Part shown: positions 7,880 to 16,677 of the stretch, in pieces | Layout: each line of letters begins with the position of its first letter | How positions within the stretch are numbered: position 1 is the first letter of the stretch | Program-made: the position numbers and the translations under genes | NCBI GenBank assembly: GCA_965216915.1 | Contig: CBDCGS010000005.1 | Coordinates: 310,001-374,000 of the forward strand | Source: CBDCGS01 sp965216915 | Lineage (GTDB): Bacteria; Pseudomonadota; Alphaproteobacteria; UBA828 | Reading direction: 5' to 3' | DNA: 64,000 nucleotides | Notes under the pieces: generated by a model | Seen by the model: only the letters and a program-made list of their open reading frames with translations | The model's database searches: none | Told to the model about the DNA's origin: nothing

Positions 7880-8773
7880 TCACACGCCGCCCAAAACCTC
7901 CTTCACCCGCGCGAGCTTCTCGATGTGCTGGTCGATGCGCGTGAAGCCAGCCATCATCGTGTTCACGCTGATGTAGCTCGCGCCCAAACCTTTCCATGCC
8001 TGGGCCCAATCGACCCAGCTTTCCTCGGTCTCGCAGCTCGCACCGAAGCCGTCGTCATAGCCGCCGACGTTGATCCAGCTCTCGAGGCCGACCTCGTCCA
8101 TCGAGCGGCCGGCCTCGGCCACGTAGCCCTTGAACGTCGCGATCTTCGCCGCACCTCTCTCGTCCGGCGGGAAGAGCGGGATCCACCCGTCGGCAAGCCG
8201 GGCGGCGCGGCGCAGCGTCGCATCGACGTGCCCGCCGAGCCAGATCGGGATCGGGCGCTGTGTGGGGAGTGGCAGAATACCCGCGTCGGTGATGCGGTCC
8301 CACTGGCCCTCGAAGGTGACGAGCGGCTCTGTCCAGAGCGCGCGCAGGAGCGCGATCTGCTCCTCGGAACGCTTGCCACGGACTGTGAAGTCCTGCCCGA
8401 GCGCCTCATATTCGACATCGTTCCAGCCGACCCCGATGCCGAGGCGGAGCCGGCCGCCCGAGAGAAAATCGAGCGTCGCGGCCTGCTTGGCGATCAGCAC
8501 GGTCTGGCGCTGCGGCGAGATCAGCACACCGGTGATGAACCCGATGCGCTCGGTCGCGGCGGCCATGTAGGCGTACATGACCAGCGGCTCGAGAAACGCG
8601 TCCTTGCAGGTGTAGATGCCCTTGAGCCGGTGGGTCTCTGGGTTGCCGCCGACCACGTGATCGAAGGCGAGGATATGGTCGTAGCCGAGCCCCTCCATCG
8701 CCTGGCTGAAGGCCTTCGCGGCGCCGGGATCGTCGCCGACTTCGATTTGGGGGTACACCGCCCCGATCCGCAT
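7880..8773 (-). CDS. LLM-class (luciferase-like) flavin oxidoreductase
   Basis: A 297-residue TIM-barrel flavin- or F420-dependent oxidoreductase of the bacterial luciferase-like superfamily. Marks are MRIGAVYPQIEVGDD, DHILAFDHVVGG, LISPQRQTVLIAKQAATLDFLSGGRLRLGIGVGWNDVEYEALG, and RPIPIWLGGH. The start at 8773 follows GGAAGGA. It diverges from glnT across a 273-base region and converges with the XRE-cupin gene. The substrate is unknown; some LLM enzymes oxidise amines or sulfonates, which would suit the neighbourhood but is not evidence. Confidence 0.85.
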   Translation of the reverse strand: MRIGAVYPQIEVGDDPGAAKAFSQAMEGLGYDHILAFDHVVGGNPETHRLKGIYTCKDAFLEPLVMYAYMAAATERIGFITGVLISPQRQTVLIAKQAATLDFLSGGRLRLGIGVGWNDVEYEALGQDFTVRGKRSEEQIALLRALWTEPLVTFEGQWDRITDAGILPLPTQRPIPIWLGGHVDATLRRAARLADGWIPLFPPDERGAAKIATFKGYVAEAGRSMDEVGLESWINVGGYDDGFGASCETEESWVDWAQAWKGLGASYISVNTMMAGFTRIDQHIEKLARVKEVLGGV

Positions 8774-8930
8774 GGTCGCATCCTTCCGTCGCGTTGCGTT
8801 GGCCGGCGCTGAGAGGCGGCTCCGGTGGAGCCTCTGGCCGACGCGATCAGGAATAGAGGGTGCCATCGGCGCTGACAATTGCCGAAATCCGTCCTGCGCG
8901 GCGCTGATCCGGGGCCGGGGTGTGCCTTTT

Positions 8931-8954
8931 GGCATTTGATCGTTGACAGATGCC
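8931..8954. promoter_or_regulatory. Candidate operator: inverted repeat over the glnT -35 box
   Basis: An imperfect inverted repeat GGCATtTG-N8-CAgATGCC, seven of eight arm positions matching, overlaps the TTGACA at 8943-8948. Just upstream, TGCC-tttt-GGCA (8923-8934) shares its right arm. Placement over the -35 box fits repression or activation by a dimeric regulator such as the neighbouring XRE-cupin protein. The regulator assignment is inference. Confidence 0.35.
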
Positions 8955-8971
8955 TCCGCACCCGGTGCGAT
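8943..8971 (+). promoter_or_regulatory. Candidate sigma-70 promoter for glnT and downstream genes
   Basis: A perfect TTGACA at 8943-8948, a 17-base spacer, then TGCGAT at 8966-8971, a weak -10. Transcription would start about 70 bases before the glnT ATG. The weak -10 fits an activated or tightly regulated promoter. Confidence 0.35.
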
Positions 8972-9046
8972 GCGCCTGGCCCGCGCGCAAGGCGGGGCCG
9001 TCGGGAAATCATCGTCGGAACAAGCCCGTAAGAGGGAGAAAAAAAC

Positions 9047-10354
9047 ATGGCCGTGAACCTGGCCGAGGTCGCCAAACGGAAAAAGATCCGCTACTTCCTG
9101 ATTAGCTTCGTCGACCTGTTCGGCGTGCTCCGCGCCAAGTTGGTGCCGGCCGAGGCGATCGGCGGCATGCAGAAGGACGGCGCCGGCTTCGCGGCCTTTG
9201 CGGCCTGGCTCGACAGCACACCGGCCGACCCGGACATGCTGGTGAAGCCCGACGCCGACAGCCTGGTGCAGCTGCCCTGGCAGCCCGAGGTGGGCTGGCT
9301 CGCCGGCGATTGCTGGATGAACGACGCGCCGATGGAGGATACACCCCGCCTCATGCTCAAGCGCCAGCTTGCGGCCGCGCTCGCCAAGGGCCACCGCGTC
9401 AAGACCGGCGTCGAGGCGGAATATTTCATCCTCAACCCGGCGGGTGATGCGATCTCCGATCCACTCGATATCCAAGCCAAGCCCTGCTACGACCAATCGG
9501 CCCTGATGCGCCGCTACGACGTCGTCGCTGAGATCTGCGACAGCATGCTGGCGCTCGGCTGGGGGCCCTATCAGAACGACCATGAGGACGCGAACGGCCA
9601 GTTCGAGATGAACTGGGACTACGACGACGCCCTGGTGACGGCCGACCGCCACGTCTTCTTCAAATACATGGTCAAGACCATCGCGGAGAAGCACGGGCTG
9701 CGCGCCACCTTCATGCCGAAGCCCTTCACCAACCTCACCGGTAACGGCTGCCACGCGCACGTCTCGTTCTGGGACAAGGCCGGCCGCAAGAACAAGTTCC
9801 TCGACGCCAAGGGCGAGCTTGGCATGTCGAAGCTCGCCTACGGCTTCCTCGGCGGTGTCATCCACAACGCCGCGGCACTCTGCGCGATCTGGAACCCGAC
9901 CGTGAACAGCTACAAGCGCATCAACGCGCCGGTCACCCTTTCAGGCTCCACCTGGTCGCCGAGCGCGATCGCCTATGGCGGCAACAACCGCTCGACCATG
10001 GTGCGCATTCCAGACGCCGGGCGCTTCGAGCTGCGCCTGATGGATGGTGCGGCCAATCCTTACCTGCTGCAGGCGGGCATCATCGTCGCGGGCCTCGACG
10101 GCATTGCAAACGGCCGCGATCCCGGCAAGCGCCAAGACCTCAACATGTACACCGAGGGCCACAAGGTGCGCGGCGTCAAGAAGCTGCCGCTCAATCTGCT
10201 CGATGCCATCCGCACGCTCGAGAAAGACAAGGTCGTGCGCGCGGGCTTCGGCGAAAGCTTCGTGAAGAGCTACGTGAAGCTCAAGATGGAAGAGTGGAAC
10301 GCCTATGCCGGCGCGGTCTCGCAATGGGAGCGCGAGAACACGCTCGATTGCTGA
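9047..10354 (+). CDS. glnT: Type III glutamine synthetase-like ligase (GlnT / gamma-glutamylmethylamide synthetase family)
   Basis: ATP-dependent ligase joining ammonia or an amine to the gamma-carboxyl of glutamate. The 435-residue protein is shorter than GlnA. It shows VKTGVEAEYFIL, DANGQFEMNWDYDDALVTADRH, GLRATFMPKPF, NGCHAHVSFWD, NNRSTMVRIPDAGRFELRLMDGAANPYL and the family's C-terminal ENTLDC. Members of this group are annotated either as GlnT or as GmaS, which makes gamma-glutamylmethylamide from methylamine; sequence alone does not decide. Neighbouring sarcosine/N-methylglutamate oxidase-type subunits favour an amine substrate. GAGGGAG precedes the ATG. Confidence 0.88.
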   Translation: MAVNLAEVAKRKKIRYFLISFVDLFGVLRAKLVPAEAIGGMQKDGAGFAAFAAWLDSTPADPDMLVKPDADSLVQLPWQPEVGWLAGDCWMNDAPMEDTPRLMLKRQLAAALAKGHRVKTGVEAEYFILNPAGDAISDPLDIQAKPCYDQSALMRRYDVVAEICDSMLALGWGPYQNDHEDANGQFEMNWDYDDALVTADRHVFFKYMVKTIAEKHGLRATFMPKPFTNLTGNGCHAHVSFWDKAGRKNKFLDAKGELGMSKLAYGFLGGVIHNAAALCAIWNPTVNSYKRINAPVTLSGSTWSPSAIAYGGNNRSTMVRIPDAGRFELRLMDGAANPYLLQAGIIVAGLDGIANGRDPGKRQDLNMYTEGHKVRGVKKLPLNLLDAIRTLEKDKVVRAGFGESFVKSYVKLKMEEWNAYAGAVSQWERENTLDC

Positions 10355-10402
10355 GCGCCCCTGCGCGGGCGTTGTTCGACGTCATCGGAGGGAGTGCAAA
10401 CG

Positions 10403-11773
10403 ATGGATTTAGTGCTACGCAACGGAACGGTGGTCAACGCGGCCGAGACCGTGCGCGCCGACATCGGCATCGAGGGCGGCAAGGTCAAGCAGATCGGTCT
10501 CGGCTTGGGGCCGGCCGGCCGCGAGGTGGATTGCGCCGGCAAGCTTCTGGTGCCGGGCGGCGTCGACGTGCACACCCACGTCGATTTCGAGCTGATGGGC
10601 TACCAAAGCGCCGACGACTTCCATAGCGCGACGGTGGCGGCGGCCTGCGGTGGTGTCACGACGATCGTCGACTACGCGCTCCCGGCGCCGGGACAGACGC
10701 TGATCGACGCGATCAACGCGTGGAACGCGAAGGCGACCGGCAAGACGGTCATCGACTACGGCCTCCATCCGACCATTCTCGATCCGAGCGAGGCGACGAT
10801 CGCCGAGATGCCCGATGTCGTGGCGGAGGGCTATTCGAGCTTCAAGATCTTCATGACCGGGATGGCGCGCTTCGACGAGCTGGCACCCCACTATCTCAAG
10901 GCCATGGCCACCGCCGGCAAGCACGGCGCCAACGTGAACATCCACTGCGAGGACCAGTGCTGCATCACGTTCATGACCGAGCAGCTGAACGCCGAGAACA
11001 AGCACGGCCACAAGCATTTCGCCCAATCACGGCCGCAGGTTGCCGAGGGCATCGCCGCGACCCGCGCCCTCAATCTCGCCAAGGTCGCCGACGTGCCGGC
11101 CTACCTCGTGCACCTCTCGTGCAAGGATGGACTGGACGCGCTCAATGACGCGCGCGCGCACGGCCAGGAGGTCTATGGCGAGACGCGCCCGATCTACCTC
11201 AAGATCTCGAGCGAGGCGCTCCAGCGCGACGATGGCCACCTGTTCACGAGCTGGCCGCCGCTGCGCGAGGCCGAGCAGATGGATGTGCTCTGGCAGGGCC
11301 TCAACAGCAACGTGCTGCAGACCGTCGCGACCGATCACGTCGGCTGGTCGCGCGAGATCAAGAGCATGGGCACGACGGTCGACGAGCTCGTGCCCGGCAG
11401 CTCGCATTTGGAGACGCTGCTCCCCCTCCTCTACTCCGAGGGCGTGCGCAAGAACCGCATCTCGGTGCAGAAGTTCGTGGAGGTGAGCGCCACCAACCCG
11501 GCCAAGCTCTTCGGGCTCTACCCGCAGAAGGGCACGATCGCGGTCGGATCGGACGCGGACATCGTGGTGTTCGACCCCGACAAGACGGTCACGGTGCGGT
11601 TGCAGGACATGCACTCGGCCCAAGACTTCGAAATCTACGAGGGCGAGTCCTTCACCGGCTGGCCCGTGATGACCCTCTCGCGCGGCGAGGTCATCGTCGA
11701 GGACGGCATCGTGAAGGCGGAGCCGGGGCGTGGGCGCCTCGTCAAACGCAAGCGCTTCGCGACACTCACATAG
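10403..11773 (+). CDS. D-hydantoinase / dihydropyrimidinase-type amidohydrolase
   Basis: Metal-dependent cyclic-amide hydrolase of 456 residues, opening hydantoin- or dihydropyrimidine-like rings. The binuclear metal site is complete: HTH at 57-59, Lys148 in SSFKIF (carboxylated in the family), His181 in NIHCED, His237 in YLVHLSCKDG, and Asp311 in VATDH. The C-terminal FGLYPQKGTIAVGSDADIVVFDP is typical. I place the start at the ATG at 10403, nine bases after GGAGGGA; an in-frame GTG at 10394 is possible. It sits 48 bases after glnT and 122 before the oxidase genes, so it is likely co-transcribed. No N-carbamoyl amino acid amidohydrolase is visible nearby. Confidence 0.88.
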   Translation: MDLVLRNGTVVNAAETVRADIGIEGGKVKQIGLGLGPAGREVDCAGKLLVPGGVDVHTHVDFELMGYQSADDFHSATVAAACGGVTTIVDYALPAPGQTLIDAINAWNAKATGKTVIDYGLHPTILDPSEATIAEMPDVVAEGYSSFKIFMTGMARFDELAPHYLKAMATAGKHGANVNIHCEDQCCITFMTEQLNAENKHGHKHFAQSRPQVAEGIAATRALNLAKVADVPAYLVHLSCKDGLDALNDARAHGQEVYGETRPIYLKISSEALQRDDGHLFTSWPPLREAEQMDVLWQGLNSNVLQTVATDHVGWSREIKSMGTTVDELVPGSSHLETLLPLLYSEGVRKNRISVQKFVEVSATNPAKLFGLYPQKGTIAVGSDADIVVFDPDKTVTVRLQDMHSAQDFEIYEGESFTGWPVMTLSRGEVIVEDGIVKAEPGRGRLVKRKRFATLT

Positions 11774-11895
11774 ATCGGGATTGCCTTGGAGCGCAAATCA
11801 TGAGACTTCGAAACACGCACGCGCGTCGCGCGATCGCCGACCATCCTCGTTAGATCACACACCGATTCCCAGCGACATCACAGTAGCCAATCGCC

Positions 11896-13137
11896 ATGGC
11901 CTTCGGGCTCCTCAAATACGGTCTTTTCAAGGACTACCATCCCGGACGGTTTCTGCGCGCGCGGCCTGAGCTCAAGCCGACCTACGACGTCGCGATCATC
12001 GGCGGCGGCGGTCACGGGCTCGCGGCAGCCTACTATCTCGCGACCGAGCACAACATCCGCAACGTCGCGGTCTTCGAGAAAGGCTATGTCGGCGGCGGCA
12101 ACACCGCGCGCAACACGGCGATCATTCGCTCCAACTACCTCACGCCGGAAGGCGTGCGGTTCTACGAGGAGTCGATGAAGCTCTATCGGGGGCTGAGCCA
12201 GGCCCTCGACTACAACATTCTTTATTCAGAGCGCGGGCACTTCACACTCGCGCACTCTGATTCCGCGATGCGCACCTCGCGCTGGCGGGCGGAGGTGAAC
12301 AAGCATCTCGGCGTCGATTCCGAGGTCGTCGAGCGCGACGAGCTGCGCCGCCTCGTGCCGCTGCTCAACCTCTCCGAAGACGTGCGACACCCGGTGCTCG
12401 GCGCGCTCTACCATCCGCCCGGCGCGATCGCGCGTCACGATGCTGTGGCCTGGGGCTACGCCGGCCGCGCGTCGCAGCGGGGCGTCGACATCCACCAGGG
12501 CACCGAGGTCACCGACGTGCTCGTCGAGAACGGTCGCGTCGTCGGGCTCGAGACCACGGCCGGCCGGATCTCTTGCGGCAAGGTGATTCAGGCGGTTGCG
12601 GGGCTCAGCTCCGAGGTCGCACGCCTCGCGGGCATCAAGTTGCCGATCCTGACGCAGCCGCTGCAAGCCTGCGTCTCGCTGCCGCTCAAGCCATTTCTCG
12701 ACCCGATCATCGTCTCGGGCAGCCTGCACGTCTACATCTCACAGTCGGACCGAGGCGAGTTGGTGATGGGCGGCTCGGTCGACGGCTATCCGCGCTACCA
12801 AACCACCTCGACGCTCGACTTCATCGAAGGGCTGATGTCGCACATCTTGGAGCTCTTTCCGTTCATGGCCGACATCCCCTTGATGCGCCAATGGGCCGGC
12901 ATGACCGACATGACGCCCGACTTCGCGCCGATCATGGGCGAGACGCCGGTGGAGAACTACTACATCGATTCCGGCTGGGGCACCTGGGGCTTCAAGGCGA
13001 CGCCGATCTGCGGCAAGACCATGGCCGAGCTGGTCGCGACCGGGCGCGTGCCCGCGCTGATCGAGCCTTTCCGGCTCGAGCGGTTCAACGAGTTCCGCCT
13101 TCTCGGCGAGAAGGGCGCGGCCTCGGTCGGCCATTAG
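11896..13137 (+). CDS. Sarcosine oxidase beta subunit / N-methylglutamate dehydrogenase subunit A homologue
   Basis: FAD/FMN catalytic subunit of a heterotetrameric N-methyl amino acid oxidoreductase (413 residues). The N-terminal FAD fold is YDVAIIGGGGHGLAAAYYLA (residues 30-49), followed by GNTARNTAIIRSNYLTPEG. His181 in GAIARHDAVAWGYA corresponds to the His that binds FMN covalently in SoxB. The C-terminus has TDMTPDFAPIMG and GWGTWGFKATPICG. It oxidises an N-methyl group and passes electrons onward. MgdA of the N-methylglutamate pathway is a homologue, so sarcosine versus N-methylglutamate is undecided. No clear ribosome binding site precedes the ATG. Confidence 0.9.
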   Translation: MAFGLLKYGLFKDYHPGRFLRARPELKPTYDVAIIGGGGHGLAAAYYLATEHNIRNVAVFEKGYVGGGNTARNTAIIRSNYLTPEGVRFYEESMKLYRGLSQALDYNILYSERGHFTLAHSDSAMRTSRWRAEVNKHLGVDSEVVERDELRRLVPLLNLSEDVRHPVLGALYHPPGAIARHDAVAWGYAGRASQRGVDIHQGTEVTDVLVENGRVVGLETTAGRISCGKVIQAVAGLSSEVARLAGIKLPILTQPLQACVSLPLKPFLDPIIVSGSLHVYISQSDRGELVMGGSVDGYPRYQTTSTLDFIEGLMSHILELFPFMADIPLMRQWAGMTDMTPDFAPIMGETPVENYYIDSGWGTWGFKATPICGKTMAELVATGRVPALIEPFRLERFNEFRLLGEKGAASVGH

Positions 13138-13146
13138 GGGGCGCTG

Positions 13147-13767
13147 ATGAAGATCATGCCGTGCCCGCTCAACGGGCCCCGCAACATCCAGGAATTCTCC
13201 TATGGCGGCGAGGTGGTGGAGCACCCCGACCCCAACCGCTGCACCAATGAGGAGTGGGCCGACTACGTCTTCATGCAGGACAATCGCTGCGAGTTGGTGC
13301 GCGAGTGGTGGTGCCACATCGCGACGGCCTATTGGTTCATCGCCGAGCGCCACACCGGGCGCGACGAGATCGTCCGCACCTATCCGGCCAGTGAGCTGTT
13401 CTCGGAGCGTGTGGAATTCAGCCGTCCCGAACCGCCGCCGGAGCCCGAGCCGAAGCCGGAGGCGCCGCCCCCGCCCCCAATTGCGCCCGACGCCACGTCG
13501 CCGCTGCCGCCCCCGCCGGAGCCCGAGCCAAAATCGGAGCCGGAGCCAGCACCAACGACGCCGCCCGAGCCCGAGCCAGCACCAACGACGCCGCCCGAGC
13601 CCGAGCCAAAATCGGAGCCGGAGCCAGCACCAACGACGCCGCCCGAGGAGGAGGACGCCAAGTTCGCCGATGCCGGCGCCCCCGAAACACCGGTGCCACC
13701 GCCTGCCGCCGAGACCGACGGCGCCGACACGCCGCCCGAGAAACCCGAGAAGCCGGAGCCTGCGTGA
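13147..13767 (+). CDS. Sarcosine oxidase delta subunit / MgdB homologue with long Pro/Glu-rich tail
   Basis: Small subunit of the tetrameric oxidase. Residues 1-92 are the SoxD domain (CPLNGPRNIQEFSYGGEV, then REWWCHIATAYWFIAERHTGRDEIVRTYPASELF). Classical SoxD binds zinc through a CPxCG pair plus a later His and Cys; here the motif reads C6-P-L-N9-G and the later His/Cys pair is replaced, leaving Cys56-His57, so the classical site is not intact. Residues 93-206 form a low-complexity Pro/Glu/Thr tail about as long as the domain, partly encoded by direct DNA repeats. Ordinary SoxD is roughly 90-110 residues. The stop overlaps the next ATG (TGATG). Confidence 0.85.
   Translation: MKIMPCPLNGPRNIQEFSYGGEVVEHPDPNRCTNEEWADYVFMQDNRCELVREWWCHIATAYWFIAERHTGRDEIVRTYPASELFSERVEFSRPEPPPEPEPKPEAPPPPPIAPDATSPLPPPPEPEPKSEPEPAPTTPPEPEPAPTTPPEPEPKSEPEPAPTTPPEEEDAKFADAGAPETPVPPPAAETDGADTPPEKPEKPEPA
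13513..13638 (+). repeat. In-frame direct repeats in the delta-subunit tail
   Basis: A 48-base unit (13513-13560) encoding PPEPEPKSEPEPAPTT, a shortened 30-base unit (13561-13590) encoding PPEPEPAPTT, and a second 48-base unit (13591-13638). The two long units differ at one base. Near identity points to recent duplication or slippage and predicts length variation between strains. Confidence 0.9.
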
Positions 13768-16676
13768 TGGCGAGCCGCCTCCCCGCCCCCGCCGGCACCC
13801 TGATCGACCGCGACGAGCGCCTGACCTTCCGCTTCGAGGGCAAGCGCTATGAAGGCTACCGCGGTGACACCATCGCGAGCGCGCTCGCCGCGAACGGGGT
13901 CACCACGATCTCACGCTCCTTCAAATATCATCGTCCGCGCGGCATCCATTCGCTCGCGGGCCTCGACGCCAACACGCTCGTCACCGCCGGCACGGCGCCC
14001 AATTGCTTCGCCGAGCGCGAGCCCCTCACGCCCGACCTCGTGGTCCAGGGTCAGAACTATTGGGGCTCGCTCGCGCGCGACCGGCTCGCCATTCTCGGCC
14101 GCCTGCACCGCTTCCTGCCCGCTGGGTTCTACTACAAGGCCTTCTACAGCCCGCGCTGGACCTGGCCGCTTTGGGCGCGCCTGATCCGCCGTGTCGCGGG
14201 CCTCGGGACCGTCGCGACCGACGCCTCCCACGCCTATTACGACAAGCAATATCTCTTTTGCGACGTCGTCGTGATCGGCGGTGGCGCGGCCGGGCTCGCG
14301 GCAGCCAACGAGGCGGCGGCCGCCGGCGCCGAGGTGATCCTGGTCGACGAGAACGCGACGCTCGGTGGTGCGCTCACCTACGCCCGCGCCGATGCCGAAG
14401 GCACCGGCGCCGAGCGGGTGCGCGAAAGCCTGGTGCACGCGGCCGAAAGCCACGAGCGCCTCTACACAATGACCGGCACGGCCTGCTTCGGCGGCTATTC
14501 CGACAACTGGCTCGCGCTCGTCCACGCCAACCGGCTCTACAAGCTGCGCGCGAAGGCGCTCGTGGTGGCAACCGGCAGCTACGAGCAACCGCTCGTCTTC
14601 CGCAACAACGATCTGCCCGGGGTCATGCTGGGCTCGACGGCCCAGCGTTTGATGCGCCTCTATGGCGTGAGGCCAGGCAGCCGGGCCGTCGTCGCCACGG
14701 TCAATGACGAAGGCTACGGTGTCGCCCTCGACCTGGTGGATGCCGGCGTCGAGATCGCGGCGCTCGTCGACCTTCGCCACGAGCCGCCGCGCAGCGCGCG
14801 CGTGGATGCGCTGGTCGACCAGCGCGTGCCGATGCTCGCGGGCGCCACGGTTTGGGAAGCGATGCCCAATCGCGACCGCACCAGGGTCGCCGCCGCCGGC
14901 ATCGCCCGCATCACCGGCGAGGGCGAATGCGCCACCAACGTGGACCGCTTTGCGTGCGACATCGTCGCCGTCTGTGGCGGCTATCAGCCGGCGGCCGCGC
15001 TGCTGCACCACGCCGGCGCGGCGATCCGCTGGGATGGGAGCGCCGCGATGTTCACGCCGCGCGCCATCCCCGACCATGTGTTCGCCGCGGGCTCGGTCGC
15101 CGGCACGTTCGGCCTCGACGCCGTGATCGAGGAAGGGCGGCGCGCCGGCTGGCAAGCCGCGGCCGACGCGGGCTACACCAAGGGCGATGAGCCGACGGTG
15201 ACCCGGGCGGGAACGGCCGAAGGCCAGAACATCAAATGGCCGATCTTCGCCCATCCCAAGGGCAAGGACTTCGTCGACTTCGACGAGGACCTGCAGGTGC
15301 ACGACCTGCAGGACGCGATTGACGAGGGCTACGATCATATCGAGCTACTCAAGCGCTTCACGACCAACGGCATGGGACCATCGCAGGGCCGCCATTCGTC
15401 GCTCACGGCGATACGCCTACTCGCGCGCGAGCGCGGCCAAAGCATCGACGAGACCGGCGCGACCACGGTGCGCCAGCCGATCGTACCCGTCACCATGGGC
15501 CATCTCGCAGGCCGAAGCTTCGAGCCGGTGCGCTACACCGCGATGCATTTCCGCCACCTCGAAGCCGGCGCCAAGATGATGCCCGCGGGGCTCTGGCTCA
15601 GGCCCGAGTTTTATGGCGAGCGCAGGCGGCGCCTCGAGCTAATCGCCGAGGAAGCACGGAACGTGCGCGAGAATGTCGGCATCATCGATGTCTCGACGCT
15701 CGGCGGGCTCGATGTGCGCGGGCCGGATGCCGCCGAGTTCATGAACCGGATGTACACCTTCGCCTACCTCAAGCAGCCGGTCGGCCGCGCACGCTATGTG
15801 CTGATGACCGACGAGGCGGGCGTCATCGTGGACGATGGCGTCGCCTGCCGCATGCATCAGGACCATTTCTACGTCACGGCGACCACCTCGGGCGTCGACG
15901 GGGTCTATCGCCAAATGCTCTGGTTCAACGCGCAATGGCGGCTCAAGGTCGACATCACCAACGTGACGGCGGCGCTCTCGGGAGTGAACATCGCCGGCCC
16001 GAGGAGCCGCGACGTGCTCGCGCGGGTCTGCGACGATGTCGACCTCGATCCCGAAAATTTCCCCTATATGGGCGTGCGCCGCGGGCACGTCGCGGGCATC
16101 CCGGCGCTGCTGCTGCGCGTCGGCTTCGTCGGCGAGCTCGGCTACGAGGTGCACGTGCCGGCCTCGCAGGGCGAGGCGCTCTGGGATGCGCTGCTCGGCG
16201 TCGGCAAGCATGACGGCATCCGCCCCTTCGGCGTGGAAGCACAGCGTCTGCTCCGCCTCGAGAAGGGCCACATCATCGTGAGCCAAGACACCGATGGCCT
16301 CACGACGCCGCACGAGGCAGACATGGTCTGGGCGATCGGCAAGAAGAAGCCGTTCTATGTGGGCATGCGCTCGGTCAACATTCAGGCCGACAACGGCCTC
16401 ACCCGCAAGCTCGTCGGCTTCGAGATCACCGATCGCAACACACTCCTGCCCAAGGAATGCCACCTCGTGATCCGGGGCGAGGAGATCACCGGCCGCGTCA
16501 CCTCGGTTGCGCGCTCACCGGTGCTCGACAAGGTGATCGGCCTCGCCTATGTCGCAGCCGACCAGGCCGAGCCCGGCACCGAGATCAAGATTCGCGTCGA
16601 CGGCGGCGCCATGGCGAGCGCGACCGTCGTCAAGCTGCCGTTCTACGACCCGGACGGCGCGCGGCAGGAGATGTGA
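13767..16676 (+). CDS. Sarcosine oxidase alpha subunit / MgdC homologue
   Basis: Large subunit (969 residues) of the tetrameric N-methyl amino acid oxidoreductase. In order: an N-terminal ferredoxin-like domain without cluster cysteines (LTFRFEGKRYEGYRGDTIASALAANG), a nucleotide-binding domain (VVIGGGAAGLAAANEAAAAGA near residue 170; TGSYEQPLVFRNNDLPGVMLG), and a C-terminal aminomethyltransferase-like domain from about residue 600 (VRENVGIIDVSTLGG; GFVGELGYEVHVP; FGVEAQRLLRLEKGH), which transfers the released one-carbon unit to tetrahydrofolate in relatives. The ATG overlaps the delta-subunit stop, indicating translational coupling. Confidence 0.93.
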   Translation: MASRLPAPAGTLIDRDERLTFRFEGKRYEGYRGDTIASALAANGVTTISRSFKYHRPRGIHSLAGLDANTLVTAGTAPNCFAEREPLTPDLVVQGQNYWGSLARDRLAILGRLHRFLPAGFYYKAFYSPRWTWPLWARLIRRVAGLGTVATDASHAYYDKQYLFCDVVVIGGGAAGLAAANEAAAAGAEVILVDENATLGGALTYARADAEGTGAERVRESLVHAAESHERLYTMTGTACFGGYSDNWLALVHANRLYKLRAKALVVATGSYEQPLVFRNNDLPGVMLGSTAQRLMRLYGVRPGSRAVVATVNDEGYGVALDLVDAGVEIAALVDLRHEPPRSARVDALVDQRVPMLAGATVWEAMPNRDRTRVAAAGIARITGEGECATNVDRFACDIVAVCGGYQPAAALLHHAGAAIRWDGSAAMFTPRAIPDHVFAAGSVAGTFGLDAVIEEGRRAGWQAAADAGYTKGDEPTVTRAGTAEGQNIKWPIFAHPKGKDFVDFDEDLQVHDLQDAIDEGYDHIELLKRFTTNGMGPSQGRHSSLTAIRLLARERGQSIDETGATTVRQPIVPVTMGHLAGRSFEPVRYTAMHFRHLEAGAKMMPAGLWLRPEFYGERRRRLELIAEEARNVRENVGIIDVSTLGGLDVRGPDAAEFMNRMYTFAYLKQPVGRARYVLMTDEAGVIVDDGVACRMHQDHFYVTATTSGVDGVYRQMLWFNAQWRLKVDITNVTAALSGVNIAGPRSRDVLARVCDDVDLDPENFPYMGVRRGHVAGIPALLLRVGFVGELGYEVHVPASQGEALWDALLGVGKHDGIRPFGVEAQRLLRLEKGHIIVSQDTDGLTTPHEADMVWAIGKKKPFYVGMRSVNIQADNGLTRKLVGFEITDRNTLLPKECHLVIRGEEITGRVTSVARSPVLDKVIGLAYVAADQAEPGTEIKIRVDGGAMASATVVKLPFYDPDGARQEM

Positions 16677-16677
16677 C

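Noticed and set aside
9866..11773. mgsABC (glutamate-synthase-like) genes of the N-methylglutamate pathway
   Set aside because: I looked for GXGXG, FMN-type GltS and class II amidotransferase motifs around glnT and the oxidase genes; none is present in the window.
13380..13730. Gly/Ser-rich minus-strand frame opposite the delta-subunit tail
   Set aside because: It is the complement of the Pro/Glu repeat codons; no start signal or independent homology.
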